Positions 8,195 through 17,268 of a stretch of 64,000 nt of DNA are shown piece after piece. This DNA comes from JAUILH01 sp964230215 (lineage in GTDB: Bacteria; Bacteroidota; Bacteroidia; Flavobacteriales_D; JAUILH01). Both the position numbers and the translations under genes were made by a program. How positions within the stretch are numbered: the stretch's first letter is position 1; each line of letters starts with the position of its first letter. Location of the stretch: NCBI GenBank assembly GCA_964230215.1, contig CAXRGQ010000016.1:124001-188000 (forward strand). Reading direction: 5' to 3'. Under the pieces are notes generated by a model. It did not search any database. It was not told the DNA's origin and saw only the letters and a list, made by a program, of their open reading frames with translations.

Positions 8195-8215
8195 GACGGG
8201 CTTATCAAGCCCGTC
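8195..8215 (-). terminator. Terminator after isocitrate dehydrogenase
   Basis: Perfect 9-bp stem (8195-8203 and 8207-8215, loop ATC). A6 on the plus strand at 8189-8194 gives a T-run in the minus direction. It probably also limits terC transcription. Confidence 0.85.
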
Positions 8216-8240
8216 CTACCATTTATCACAAAAGACAGAT

Positions 8241-9674
8241 TTATTGTCCCTGTCCAAGACTGAAGGCTTTCTTACCATCAAAAGCGTAGAGATTTTCTGT
8301 TTTAATAACGTCTACATTCTTTTCGACAGCATTTGCTAGTATTTTAACTATATCGTCTTTTTTGATTTCATTATCAGAAGAAGAGAATCGGCAACGCCAG
8401 TGATTTGTACAATAGGTTTCTTCAAATCCATTAGGCCACACTTTCACCCCTCTGTTAGTGATCATTTCAAGTTTCACATCATTTAAAGCAATTGATTGTA
8501 GTCTCTCAGCTACCTTGTTAGGATCTTTATCCTTGTCATCTACAAACACATCAACACCCAATAATGTTTTCTTTGCGGCTGGTTTTTCTTTAAGCACTGG
8601 TAATTCAAAGGCCCCTGCGCTTCCGTAATCAACCTTTGGCAGTGTACTTGGTGTTTTACCAAGATTACTGATAACAGCGTCTGCAAATTCTTTTGTCCCC
8701 AATTTCTCTTTGCTAACACCTTCTTTGTAGATATCTGCGGTATGCAATCCAGATTCAATTGTATATAACCAAGCATTTTGAATATTCTCAGCCGCTTTTG
8801 TTTCACCGATATACTTTAGCATTAAAATGGCCCCTTGTAGCAGTCCTGATGGATTTGCTAGATTCTTACCTGCTATATCCGGAGCAGATCCATGAATCGC
8901 CTCAAACATAGCAACCGTAGAGCCTATGTTAGATGAACCTGCAAGTCCTACAGATCCTGTTATTTGAGCGGCCACATCTGATAAGATATCACCATAAAGA
9001 TTAGGCATAACTATCACATCAAAATCCTCAGGCGAATCAGCTAGTTTAGCCGCTCCTATATCAACAATCCAATGCTCATTTTCAATTTCAGGATATTCCT
9101 TGGCAACCTCATTAAATAAGCTGTGAAACAAACCATCTGTCTGCTTCATAATATTGTCCTTACTAAAACAGGTAACTTTTTTTCTTCCATAATGCTTTGC
9201 ATACTCAAACGCATAGCGAATAATCTTTTCGCTACCCGGCTTACTGATAAGCTTTAAACATTGGACAACATCTTCAGTTTGCTGGTGCTCAATACCGGCA
9301 TATAAATCTTCCTCGTTTTCTCTCACGATTACAACATCCATTTTAGGATGCTTTGTTGCAACGAAAGGATGTAAGCTTTTGCATGGTCTAACGTTGGCAT
9401 ATAAACCAAGCGACTTGCGCATAGTTACATTAAGGCTCTTATAGCCTCCCCCTTGTGGAGTAGTGATTGGCGCCTTAAGGAATACACGATTGTTTCTGAT
9501 TGACTCCCAAGCCTCTTTTCCTATACCAGAAGTATTGCCGCTTAAATAAACTTCTTCTCCAATCTTAATTTCGTCGAATTCAATTTGAGCTCCTGATGCC
9601 TTAATTATTCTTAGCGTAGCATCCATGATCTCCGGTCCTATTCCATCACCTTTAGCAACTGTTATTTTTTTCAT
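8241..9674 (-). CDS. icd: Isocitrate dehydrogenase, dimeric type with C-terminal extension
   Basis: 477 residues. It oxidatively decarboxylates isocitrate to 2-oxoglutarate in the TCA cycle. The N-terminal two-thirds is the isocitrate/isopropylmalate dehydrogenase fold: AKGDGIGPEI at the start, VRENEEDLYAGIEHQ with the substrate-binding residues, MPNLYGDILSDVAAQITGS with the metal-binding Asp pair, and FEAIHGSAPDIAGK for cofactor binding. The last 130 residues or so form an extra domain like that of Thermus thermophilus IDH, with a CTNHWRCRF segment. Cofactor choice (NAD or NADP) cannot be settled by eye. It is monocistronic with a downstream terminator. Confidence 0.93.
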   Translation of the reverse strand: MKKITVAKGDGIGPEIMDATLRIIKASGAQIEFDEIKIGEEVYLSGNTSGIGKEAWESIRNNRVFLKAPITTPQGGGYKSLNVTMRKSLGLYANVRPCKSLHPFVATKHPKMDVVIVRENEEDLYAGIEHQQTEDVVQCLKLISKPGSEKIIRYAFEYAKHYGRKKVTCFSKDNIMKQTDGLFHSLFNEVAKEYPEIENEHWIVDIGAAKLADSPEDFDVIVMPNLYGDILSDVAAQITGSVGLAGSSNIGSTVAMFEAIHGSAPDIAGKNLANPSGLLQGAILMLKYIGETKAAENIQNAWLYTIESGLHTADIYKEGVSKEKLGTKEFADAVISNLGKTPSTLPKVDYGSAGAFELPVLKEKPAAKKTLLGVDVFVDDKDKDPNKVAERLQSIALNDVKLEMITNRGVKVWPNGFEETYCTNHWRCRFSSSDNEIKKDDIVKILANAVEKNVDVIKTENLYAFDGKKAFSLGQGQ

Positions 9675-9806
9675 GTCGATTGTTTCGACAAAGATTAGTA
9701 TAAATAGTTATTTATTATAATTTATATTACTTATACAATTTATAAATCATTATTTATGAATTGATGATTATAAGTTCTCTACAAACACTTATACTAACTG
9801 AAATGA

Positions 9807-10526
9807 TTAAAGTAAATCGGTGATGTTAGATACTTTCAAGGGGTTTACGCTGGTAAAGCCTTCACCGTATTTGACATTGATTCTTCTACCAAATTCTGCC
9901 AGTCGCCCTTTCATGAAAATCATGAACTCTTCCGAAGATATAGGTGTTTTAGGCCCCTTGTTGTTGTCCAAAAACTGAGTATTATAAGCCATGATGGCCT
10001 CCATTCTCTTATCAAAGCTATCTGTGATATCCACGACAAAGTCTGGTTGAATATAATGATCTTGAATGTAGGTGAAGATGCGTTTAGGACGCCAATGTTT
10101 CTGATCTTGCCCTTTGTGCTGAGTTTTTATTTTAAGCAAGCCAGAAAGAAAGCATGCGTCTTGTACTAGTTTACTCCCTTTACCGTGATCGGGATGCCTA
10201 TCAGACGGTGCATTGCAAAACACAATACTTGGTCGGTATTGTCGAATTTTAGTGACAATCGCCATAAGATTCTCTTTAGAATGCTCAAAAAAGCCGTCTG
10301 CCATTCCGAGATTTTCTCTCGCATGAATACCTAATATTTCTGAAGCCCTGGCAGCTTCTTCTTTTCTTGTGTACTCATCCCCACGCGAACCCAATTCACC
10401 CTCAGTTAGGTCAATTATTCCAACTCTGGTCCCTTTTTGAACTTCTTGATAAATGGTACCTGCCATCCCTAGTTCAACGTCATCAGGATGAGCACCAAAA
10501 CAGAGAATATCTACTACTTCACCCAT
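9807..10526 (-). CDS. bshB1: Bacillithiol biosynthesis deacetylase BshB1
   Basis: 239 residues. It removes the acetyl group from N-acetylglucosaminyl-malate to give glucosaminyl-malate, the second step of bacillithiol synthesis. The LmbE/PIG-L zinc-site motifs are clear: FGAHPDDVELGM at the start (His, Asp-Asp) and SDRHPDHGKGS in the middle (His-x-x-His). TEGELGSRG is typical of the BshB1 subgroup. The gene overlaps gpx by 13 bases and is the last of the ccsBA-gpx-bshB1 run. The cytoplasmic enzyme shows that this lineage uses bacillithiol as low-molecular-weight thiol; bshA and bshC are not in the window. Confidence 0.93.
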   Translation of the reverse strand: MGEVVDILCFGAHPDDVELGMAGTIYQEVQKGTRVGIIDLTEGELGSRGDEYTRKEEAARASEILGIHARENLGMADGFFEHSKENLMAIVTKIRQYRPSIVFCNAPSDRHPDHGKGSKLVQDACFLSGLLKIKTQHKGQDQKHWRPKRIFTYIQDHYIQPDFVVDITDSFDKRMEAIMAYNTQFLDNNKGPKTPISSEEFMIFMKGRLAEFGRRINVKYGEGFTSVNPLKVSNITDLL

Positions 10527-11146
10527 GAAACTATCTCTTCATCTAGTGGTTCTACTTTAGGGTGAATTTGACCAGCATAGTTGCCATTCTCATCAATTTT
10601 GAATTTGTGGAAATTCCAAACAACGTCAAACTCCTTATTACCTGAAGCGTTTCTTTCACAATCAACTAACCATTGATATAATGGGTGAACATCCGCGTCT
10701 TTAACGCTGATCTTTTCCATCATTGTGAAGCTAACACCATAATTCTTCTGACAAAATTGTTTTATCTCCTCGTTGCTGCCAGGTTCTTGAGCGCCGAAAT
10801 TATTGGCGGGAAATCCTATAATTGTGAAATCCTCTCCTCCATGCTCCTGATAAAGAGCCTCCAATTGTTCATACTGTGGCGTTAAACCGCACTCGCTTGC
10901 CGTATTAACAACAAGCACCTTCTTTCCTTTTAGTGTGCTTAAATCAAATGGTTTACCATCAATAGTGTTTACTTTAAAATCGTAGAATGACATAGTTGAT
11001 TTTGTGTTTTTAGAGATATCGGAATCAGCAATAGCATCAACCGACTCGTTGTTTCTTACTTCTTCATTCGAATTTACTGTTTTATCCGCTTCAGAGGTAC
11101 ATGAAGCCAAAGACAATAAACTTAACAGGAAAACTGCTCGGATCAT
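10514..11146 (-). CDS. Glutathione peroxidase-family lipoprotein
   Basis: 210 residues. A lipoprotein signal (lipobox ending LASC, Cys 16) and an acidic linker of about 35 residues precede the peroxidase domain. Catalytic residues are visible: Cys 86 in NTASECGLT (cysteine, not selenocysteine), Gln in NFGAQEPG and the Trp/Asn of VWNFHKF. A second Cys in EIKQFCQKN corresponds to the resolving Cys of thioredoxin-dependent family members. The protein is therefore a probably periplasm-facing peroxidase reducing hydro- or lipid peroxides with thioredoxin-like donors rather than glutathione. It overlaps bshB1 by 13 bases and ccsBA by one. Confidence 0.92.
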   Translation of the reverse strand: MIRAVFLLSLLSLASCTSEADKTVNSNEEVRNNESVDAIADSDISKNTKSTMSFYDFKVNTIDGKPFDLSTLKGKKVLVVNTASECGLTPQYEQLEALYQEHGGEDFTIIGFPANNFGAQEPGSNEEIKQFCQKNYGVSFTMMEKISVKDADVHPLYQWLVDCERNASGNKEFDVVWNFHKFKIDENGNYAGQIHPKVEPLDEEIVSWVK

Positions 11147-14100
11147 TATGTTGATTTTAGTTGCTTTCTGTGTTTATATTCTCGGATTAGGGCATATATA
11201 GTTAAAACGCCGAGAATGACAATAGTGATGTTGGCCCATGTCGGAAGAACACTTTTTGAACCAGCTTGCGCATAGGAGTGCAGCCCATTCACCAAATAGT
11301 AGTTCACACCAAAATAAGTCATGATTACGGTAGCGTAGGACCATAAGGCAAAAATATTGAAGGTAAGTTTAGACTTCATTCCAGGAATAAACCTAAGATG
11401 CAGAACTATCGCGTACGTGAGTACAATTACCAAAGCCCATGTTTCCTTTGCGTCCCAACCCCAGTAGCGTCCCCATGACTCGTTTGCCCAAACACCTCCT
11501 AAAAAAGTTCCGATTGCCGCAAGATAAAGCCCAATAGTCATGGTAAGTTCAGCCGTGTGTGTTAGTTCTGTTATTGTTGCGTTTACTCTTTTATTAGTTT
11601 TACTCGCCGCCGCATAAAAGATTAGGTTTATCAATGCTAAAATAGCCCCAAGACCAAGGAAACCGTAAGAACTCGTTATAATGGCAACATGAATAACCAA
11701 CCAATAAGATTTAAGTACAGGCACCAAGTCAGTTAACTCAGGATCCACGTGAGAACCGTGTGCTACTCCAAGAATTAAGGCAGCTAAAATGCCGGTCGCT
11801 GCGATTGCAAATCTTGAATATCTGTAAAATATGGCACCTGCTAACATGGTCGCGAATGATATAAATACAAGCGCTTCATAACCATTACTCCACGGAGCAT
11901 GTCCTGATATGTACCAGCGTAATCCTAGGCCAAACACATGTACTGCCATTGCTGCGATAGTTAACCAGAACAAAGGACGTATTACTTTAAGCCAAATTCC
12001 TTTTCCACTCAACACCCATACAATGAGGAAAATCAACATTAAAACACCCAAAGTACAGTATATCATCATCAACAAGAAAAATACGTTTAGATTGTTGTAT
12101 AGTATCTCCATTGACACGTGATTCTCTGAAGGCACAATGTCGGAGGCCTTCTCTCTCTGAAACGCTATTAGCTCTTCGGTGGCTGTTATCCCTTCATCCC
12201 AAGCACCTTGTTCAACTCCTTTCTTTAAGCCATCAAAGTAATTTGTGTATACCTTGTATATTTCGGCTGCATCATCCCCCTGGTATTGTGTCGAGAAAAT
12301 TTGATAAAGGTTCAACCATTCATCTTCCTTTAACCAATCGTAGTTCTCAGAATTATTGGCTGGAAATACCTTAAAATATTGACCTGAAATAACACCAAAC
12401 AAGACCTCAAATCTATCGACCAGTTTAATCAGCTCTTTATCAAACTTTGACTTATTGACATCTCGCTTCTTATGCGCTTCATCATATGCTTCATCGATAT
12501 GTGGCTTTAAATTAGGGAGTCCATTACTGAGAAAACTCGTATCCAACATATCAAGTAATGATACATATCCATCTTCCGCACCAACAAACTCTTCAAGCGC
12601 TTGTGTTTTCACAGAAATCATTCTTTCATTAAACCAAGGTCGACTGTTGGCTAGAATGCTCAAGTACACCTCAGTAGCGCTCATACCATTGTAGTGACGC
12701 TTATGATGAACTTTGTTTAGAACATCTATAGCATGCGTTTGAAGCGGTGAGATTCTGCCTTCATACGACTGAACCAAGACTCTTTCGTTTTTCTTAATGA
12801 AATCATCGTCGAAATCTTTGACCAATTGAGCATTAGCCATGCTTGACAATCCTAGCAATACTAGAATTGCCGATAATTTAGCTCCGTTCTGCTTTAACTT
12901 GCGAGCCAAGAGTCTGAAGCGCGAATTCTTATCAAATAAGCTCCAAATAAACCCTAGCGCCATCAAAATATATCCAATGTAGGTTATCCAAGTCCCCCAG
13001 AAATCATGATTTACCGATAATACTGTGATATCTGGTCCAGTGCCTGCTCGTTGCGCCTCTTCGCTTACCATGTAAGACGACTGGAAGAATCGATATCCTT
13101 TGTAGTCAAGGACATTATTCATGAAAATATTGGCTTCAAAATTAGTCCCGTCCCGTTTATCATCAATAATTACATCAGATTCGAATGAAGATGCTTTTCC
13201 TGAGCCTGGATAATTTTTTACACGCATATCCACACAGCCAATAGAAAACGGCATCTCCCTTGTTATTGGTCCATAGAAAACGCTGCATATCAAACTATCA
13301 CTAAAAAACACTTGCTGAGGCGGAAAAAGGCTGTTCTCACCACACGGTAGAATTAGCTCACGTTTTTCTCCGTTGTAGCTCAAATCCATGCAGAGGAAAT
13401 TCACACCAGCTCCTTGATTTTCTTCCAACTTGTTCTGTTTTCTGAATCCGAGAACAGCATCATCAAAGTGAATTTTATAAAAGAACTGTCTTCCTTGAAC
13501 AAAATGAACATGCCTTGGCCAGAATCTATGCTTCTCATCACGCACAAGTGTATCCATTGGAGGATTTTGCATTGATCCAGCATTCTTCATTTTACTCTGA
13601 TCTAACTTTGTAATGTCGTATGGAGCTGATATATACAACTCACCACCATTGTTATTCGATATTTTAATCGCATCAGAATAATCATTATTGTTGAAGGCGT
13701 ATATCATCCCTTGATGCATTCTTACCTCACCATTTTTCAGATATATGGTATCCTGAGGGTCTCTTGTAAAACTTAGCACCACATATTCATCACCTTCCCC
13801 CTCTCCATCAAACGCATCATATACACTCTCTGTTAAATACCAATTGTATGATGCATTTAATTGTGGTCTTTGAGGTAAATCAAAATCAATATCAAAGTCA
13901 TTATGTCGTGGAGTAGCTTCTGATAACCATTTTTGTTCCTTGTGAGAAGATGTTCCTTTACTGTCAATAAACTGGAATAGTAAATAAGGTTCGGCCGTAT
14001 ACATTGTGCTTACAAACTCGCCTTCTTTAACCCTTACAATTCCTTCATAACTTGCAAATCTTGTTATTCCGGCTCCGAGCAGAATAAGTACAAAACTGAG

Positions 14101-14397
14101 ATGAAAGGTTAAAATAGAGATTTTAGACTTCTGAAATACATTCATTCGAACTAATGTTCCGATTAGATTGAAAGCCAACACAATTAGAAGCATTTCGAAC
14201 CACGTAGCACTATACACTAATATTTTGGCTGTTGGTGTATCATGAGCATCTTCAATAAATGTTGCATATCCAACTGAAGCAGCAAAGATGATCATTAGAA
14301 TCACCATTAGGCGCATGCTAAAGAAAAAGTCTAATATTTTGCCGAAAGTTTTCAATTTAGCTGCAAAAATAACATAAAGACAAAGACAAATGCACAT
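11146..14397 (-). CDS. Fused ResB-CcsA cytochrome c biogenesis protein (CcsBA)
   Basis: Up to 1083 residues. This is system II cytochrome c synthetase: the ResB-like half (about 20-500) has membrane segments and a large periplasmic region, and the CcsA-like C-terminal third carries the haem-handling WWD motif GRYWGWDAKETWAL near residue 980 with flanking His-containing helices. Together they export haem and attach it to CxxCH apocytochromes. The start is uncertain: the ATG at 14397 lies upstream of a TATTTTTG element (14364-14371), so a TTG at 14355 (reading KTFGKILDFFFSMRL) may be the real start. The downstream gpx stop-start overlap suggests an operon. Confidence 0.92.
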   Translation of the reverse strand: MCICLCLYVIFAAKLKTFGKILDFFFSMRLMVILMIIFAASVGYATFIEDAHDTPTAKILVYSATWFEMLLIVLAFNLIGTLVRMNVFQKSKISILTFHLSFVLILLGAGITRFASYEGIVRVKEGEFVSTMYTAEPYLLFQFIDSKGTSSHKEQKWLSEATPRHNDFDIDFDLPQRPQLNASYNWYLTESVYDAFDGEGEGDEYVVLSFTRDPQDTIYLKNGEVRMHQGMIYAFNNNDYSDAIKISNNNGGELYISAPYDITKLDQSKMKNAGSMQNPPMDTLVRDEKHRFWPRHVHFVQGRQFFYKIHFDDAVLGFRKQNKLEENQGAGVNFLCMDLSYNGEKRELILPCGENSLFPPQQVFFSDSLICSVFYGPITREMPFSIGCVDMRVKNYPGSGKASSFESDVIIDDKRDGTNFEANIFMNNVLDYKGYRFFQSSYMVSEEAQRAGTGPDITVLSVNHDFWGTWITYIGYILMALGFIWSLFDKNSRFRLLARKLKQNGAKLSAILVLLGLSSMANAQLVKDFDDDFIKKNERVLVQSYEGRISPLQTHAIDVLNKVHHKRHYNGMSATEVYLSILANSRPWFNERMISVKTQALEEFVGAEDGYVSLLDMLDTSFLSNGLPNLKPHIDEAYDEAHKKRDVNKSKFDKELIKLVDRFEVLFGVISGQYFKVFPANNSENYDWLKEDEWLNLYQIFSTQYQGDDAAEIYKVYTNYFDGLKKGVEQGAWDEGITATEELIAFQREKASDIVPSENHVSMEILYNNLNVFFLLMMIYCTLGVLMLIFLIVWVLSGKGIWLKVIRPLFWLTIAAMAVHVFGLGLRWYISGHAPWSNGYEALVFISFATMLAGAIFYRYSRFAIAATGILAALILGVAHGSHVDPELTDLVPVLKSYWLVIHVAIITSSYGFLGLGAILALINLIFYAAASKTNKRVNATITELTHTAELTMTIGLYLAAIGTFLGGVWANESWGRYWGWDAKETWALVIVLTYAIVLHLRFIPGMKSKLTFNIFALWSYATVIMTYFGVNYYLVNGLHSYAQAGSKSVLPTWANITIVILGVLTIYALIREYKHRKQLKST
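14364..14371 (-). promoter_or_regulatory. Possible -7 element for ccsBA
   Basis: TATTTTTG on the minus strand, inside the longest version of the gene and 8 bases before an in-frame TTG at 14355. Confidence 0.45.
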
Positions 14398-14441
14398 TGA
14401 ATAACGCTTAATCGAAATTCATTGTGTTATTTTGTGACGGA

Positions 14442-15179
14442 ATGCAGAAAAACAGACATTTAAAAATTGGCTTTGTTGGAAGTGGAAACGCAGCCAGCAC
14501 AATCATTCCGTTATTATCTGCTAATGCTGAAGTTCATCTGTACGCCAGAGATAAAAAGTTTATTGAAGGCAGTATGGCATGTGACAAGATTGAGGACTTA
14601 TTTGATTGTTCGATAGTGATTTTAGCAGTGAATGATGGCTCGATTGAGTCACTTGTTCCAGTTTTCTCAGACTACCAAGGCATCCTAGCTCATTTATCTG
14701 GAGTAAGCCCCTTGCCCAATCACAGCAATGGAGCAGTAATGTGGCCGCTGCAGAATCTAACTTCTTCAAGTAAACTAAATGGTTCACCTATCTTTTATGA
14801 ATGTGTCAATCATAATGATGAAAAAATCATACTAGAAATCGCATCTTTACTAGAAGCAAATGCGGTGAAAAGCACATTGGAATTCAGACACAAAATGCAT
14901 TTATGTGCTGTACTGAGTCATAACTTTAGTAACCATTTAATCGCTCAATCTGAGGAAATTATTGGTGTTGACAACACAAAACACCTGATCCCTATTCTGC
15001 GAGAAATGATTAGAAAACTTGAACACGACTCAGCTGCAAAAATTCAAACAGGACCGGCGCTAAGGCATGATGAAAGCACCATCCAAAGACATTTAGAACT
15101 ATTAGACTCGAACAAAGATTTATCTGAAATCTATACCTTACTGAGTAAATCTATACAGAAATATCATGAAAAACTATAA
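14442..15179 (+). CDS. Rossmann-fold DUF2520 protein
   Basis: 245 residues from the ATG at 14442; a GTG start at 14424 lies too close to the likely promoter region (TTATTTTG at 14427-14434, one base off consensus). The N-terminal Rossmann domain begins KIGFVGSGNAAST, a dinucleotide-binding GxGxxA-type loop, and the C-terminal helical half contains HLCAVLSHNFSNHLIAQ, characteristic of the DUF2520 family. The fold is like 6-phosphogluconate or pyrroline-5-carboxylate reductases, so an NAD(P)-dependent reductase is plausible, but no substrate is known. It heads a five-gene operon and overlaps the KdsC-like gene by 14 bases. Confidence 0.85.
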   Translation: MQKNRHLKIGFVGSGNAASTIIPLLSANAEVHLYARDKKFIEGSMACDKIEDLFDCSIVILAVNDGSIESLVPVFSDYQGILAHLSGVSPLPNHSNGAVMWPLQNLTSSSKLNGSPIFYECVNHNDEKIILEIASLLEANAVKSTLEFRHKMHLCAVLSHNFSNHLIAQSEEIIGVDNTKHLIPILREMIRKLEHDSAAKIQTGPALRHDESTIQRHLELLDSNKDLSEIYTLLSKSIQKYHEKL

Positions 15180-15687
15180 AGAACTACTTCCAAACATCAG
15201 CACATTTATTTTTGATGTTGATGGCGTTTTGACAGACGGATCGGTCTTATTATGCCCGCCTGATGGCATGTATAGAACAATGAACACAAGAGATGGTTAT
15301 GCCTTGCAACTGGCTGTAAAAAAAGGATTTAATGTCGTGATTATATCAGGTGGAAATTCGGAGTTAGTGCGCACCCGACTGCAACACCTTGGTGTAACAG
15401 ATGTATTTTTGGGCTGCTCAAATAAGATAGAAACTTTCGAAAATTACATAGCCGAAAAAGGTATTTCTGCCAATGAAATTCTATACATGGGTGATGATAT
15501 ACCAGATTACAAAGTAATGAAGCGTGTGGGTTTGGCGACATGTCCAAAAGACGCCGCAATTGAGATAAAGAATATTTCTGCGTATATTTCATATATGGAA
15601 GGTGGTAAAGGATGTGTGAGAGATGTTATCGAGCAAACTTTACGATCTCAAAACAAATGGTTTGACAGTGACGCCCATGAGTGGTAG
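15166..15687 (+). CDS. KdsC-like HAD phosphatase
   Basis: 173 residues, typical for tetrameric HAD type C0 phosphatases. The nucleophile motif FIFDVDGVLTDG is at about residues 13-24, the Ser/Thr motif in VVIISGGNS near 60, and the acidic motif MGDDIPDYKVM near 108. KdsC removes the phosphate from KDO 8-phosphate during lipopolysaccharide synthesis. No kdsA or kdsD is adjacent, so related sugar-phosphate substrates (such as other nonulosonates) remain possible. It overlaps the upstream DUF2520 gene by 14 bases and the downstream UbiA gene by 11, showing tight translational coupling. The C-terminus KWFDSDAHEW extends slightly past the family core. Confidence 0.88.
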   Translation: MKNYKELLPNISTFIFDVDGVLTDGSVLLCPPDGMYRTMNTRDGYALQLAVKKGFNVVIISGGNSELVRTRLQHLGVTDVFLGCSNKIETFENYIAEKGISANEILYMGDDIPDYKVMKRVGLATCPKDAAIEIKNISAYISYMEGGKGCVRDVIEQTLRSQNKWFDSDAHEW

Positions 15688-16693
15688 TTTGCAGAAAATA
15701 CAACATGGTTTACGCTTGGTGCGTGCAGGTAATTTGTTCATTATTACCCTATGCATGCTATTGATCAAGTTTGTGGTATTTGAAGCTTGGCTTCTAAAAA
15801 TGTTAGTAGATGAACATGTAATAGACTCGGGCACCACATTTACAGATGCATTTGCACTTTCTCCTCATTATCAAATAAACTTTATTTTATTGGTCATCTC
15901 AACCATTTCTATTGGGGCGGCTGGGAATATTATTAATGATTATTTCGACATAAAGGCGGATAGAGTGAATCGGCCAGATACTATAGTAATTGGAAAACAT
16001 ATAAAAAGACGCTGGGCTATTGTTACGCATTGGGGGTTTAATTTGCTTGGAACATTAATCGCTATATATCTTTCTTGGTATTATGAGGATTTGGTCTTGT
16101 TGATTATTCCATTAGCCGCTGCCTTTCTCCTATGGGCGTATTCCACTTACCTTAAGCGGAAACAATTGATCGGCAACATATGTATTGCTTTATTGACGGC
16201 ACTTGTTATTATTCTGAGCATGCGGTTTATGCAAAACGAATTGCCTAACGAAAGCTATTTTCAATCTTTTAAGGCATTTGATCTTAGCTTAGAGCCGGCC
16301 ATTTTCTTATCTGTTCTACTGGCTTCATTTGCGTTTATCACTAACCTTACAAGAGAAATAGTGAAAGACCTACATGATGTTGAAGGCGATAAAAAAATGC
16401 AGTGCAACACCCTGCCAATTGCCCATGGAGAAAGGTTTACGCGGGTAGTAATTGGAGGATTGCTCGGCTTACAATTGTTGTTTATGATCTTATTGGTAAG
16501 TGTCGGGAATCAACGTTTTGAAGATGTTGGCTGGTTTGTTTCGACAATCGCTATCGGAATCCTATTGGCGTATGGCGCTTCATTTATGCTGAACATCTTT
16601 GCAAAAACTAAAGAAGCTCACTATCGAATAAGTACATTGTTGAAGTTGATTATGTTGTTTGGGATGTTATTCCCCTTGAATGTACTCCTATGA
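15677..16693 (+). CDS. UbiA-family prenyltransferase
   Basis: 338 residues from the ATG at 15677, which overlaps the KdsC-like stop; the longer reading from 15623 would overlap it by 65 bases. The protein is an integral membrane enzyme with eight or nine hydrophobic helices. The two Asp-rich prenyl-diphosphate and magnesium motifs are present: NIINDYFDIKADRVNRPD near residue 95 and REIVKDLHDVEGD near 230. Family members attach isoprenoid chains to aromatic or glycerol-phosphate acceptors. Bacteroidota homologues are often annotated as geranylgeranylglycerol-phosphate transferases, but the acceptor cannot be deduced here. It overlaps maf by 4 bases. Confidence 0.88.
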   Translation: MSGSLQKIQHGLRLVRAGNLFIITLCMLLIKFVVFEAWLLKMLVDEHVIDSGTTFTDAFALSPHYQINFILLVISTISIGAAGNIINDYFDIKADRVNRPDTIVIGKHIKRRWAIVTHWGFNLLGTLIAIYLSWYYEDLVLLIIPLAAAFLLWAYSTYLKRKQLIGNICIALLTALVIILSMRFMQNELPNESYFQSFKAFDLSLEPAIFLSVLLASFAFITNLTREIVKDLHDVEGDKKMQCNTLPIAHGERFTRVVIGGLLGLQLLFMILLVSVGNQRFEDVGWFVSTIAIGILLAYGASFMLNIFAKTKEAHYRISTLLKLIMLFGMLFPLNVLL

Positions 16694-17268
16694 AAAACTT
16701 AGTATCAAAATATAATATCATTCTCGCGAGTCAATCTCCAAGAAGACAGAAACTACTCAAGGAAATAGTGCCTGAATTTGAAATTCGCACAAAGGATTAT
16801 GATGAATCGTTTGACGCTGATATTCCAGCCTTGGAAGTTGCCCCCTACCTTTCAGTTATTAAAGCGAAAGCATTTAGACCTGATTTAACGGACAATGATC
16901 TATTAATAACGGCAGATACAACCGTGGTCTTAAACGATGAAGTAATCAACAAACCAGCAGGCAGAAGAGAAGCCATTGAAATGATCTCCAAACTTGCTGG
17001 AAACATGCATACTGTTGTGAGCGGGGTTAGTGTTAGCACAACAAGCAGAATTGAGACGTTTTCATCCCACACGCAGGTCTATTTCGATGAGATTTCGCAG
17101 TATGAAATAGAGCATTATGTTGATCGATACGAGCCTTATGACAAGGCTGGCTCTTACGGTATCCAAGAATGGATTGGGTATATTGGAATAAACAAAATTG
17201 ATGGTTGTTATTACAATGTAATGGGTCTTCCGCTTAACGCGCTTTACAAGGAGTTGAAAACGTTTTAA
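16690..17268 (+). CDS. maf: Maf-like nucleoside triphosphate pyrophosphatase
   Basis: 192 residues, normal length. Maf proteins hydrolyse dTTP, UTP and modified nucleotides to monophosphates, protecting nucleotide pools; older literature links them to septum formation. Signatures are IILASQSPRRQKLL at the N-terminus, the metal-binding TADTTVVLND, KPAGRREAIEMI, and YDKAGSYGIQEW with the catalytic-region Asp/Lys/Gly. The YhdE subgroup (dTTP/UTP) is the best fit. The start overlaps the UbiA stop by 4 bases and its TAA shares a base with the next ATG. Confidence 0.94.
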   Translation: MKNLVSKYNIILASQSPRRQKLLKEIVPEFEIRTKDYDESFDADIPALEVAPYLSVIKAKAFRPDLTDNDLLITADTTVVLNDEVINKPAGRREAIEMISKLAGNMHTVVSGVSVSTTSRIETFSSHTQVYFDEISQYEIEHYVDRYEPYDKAGSYGIQEWIGYIGINKIDGCYYNVMGLPLNALYKELKTF

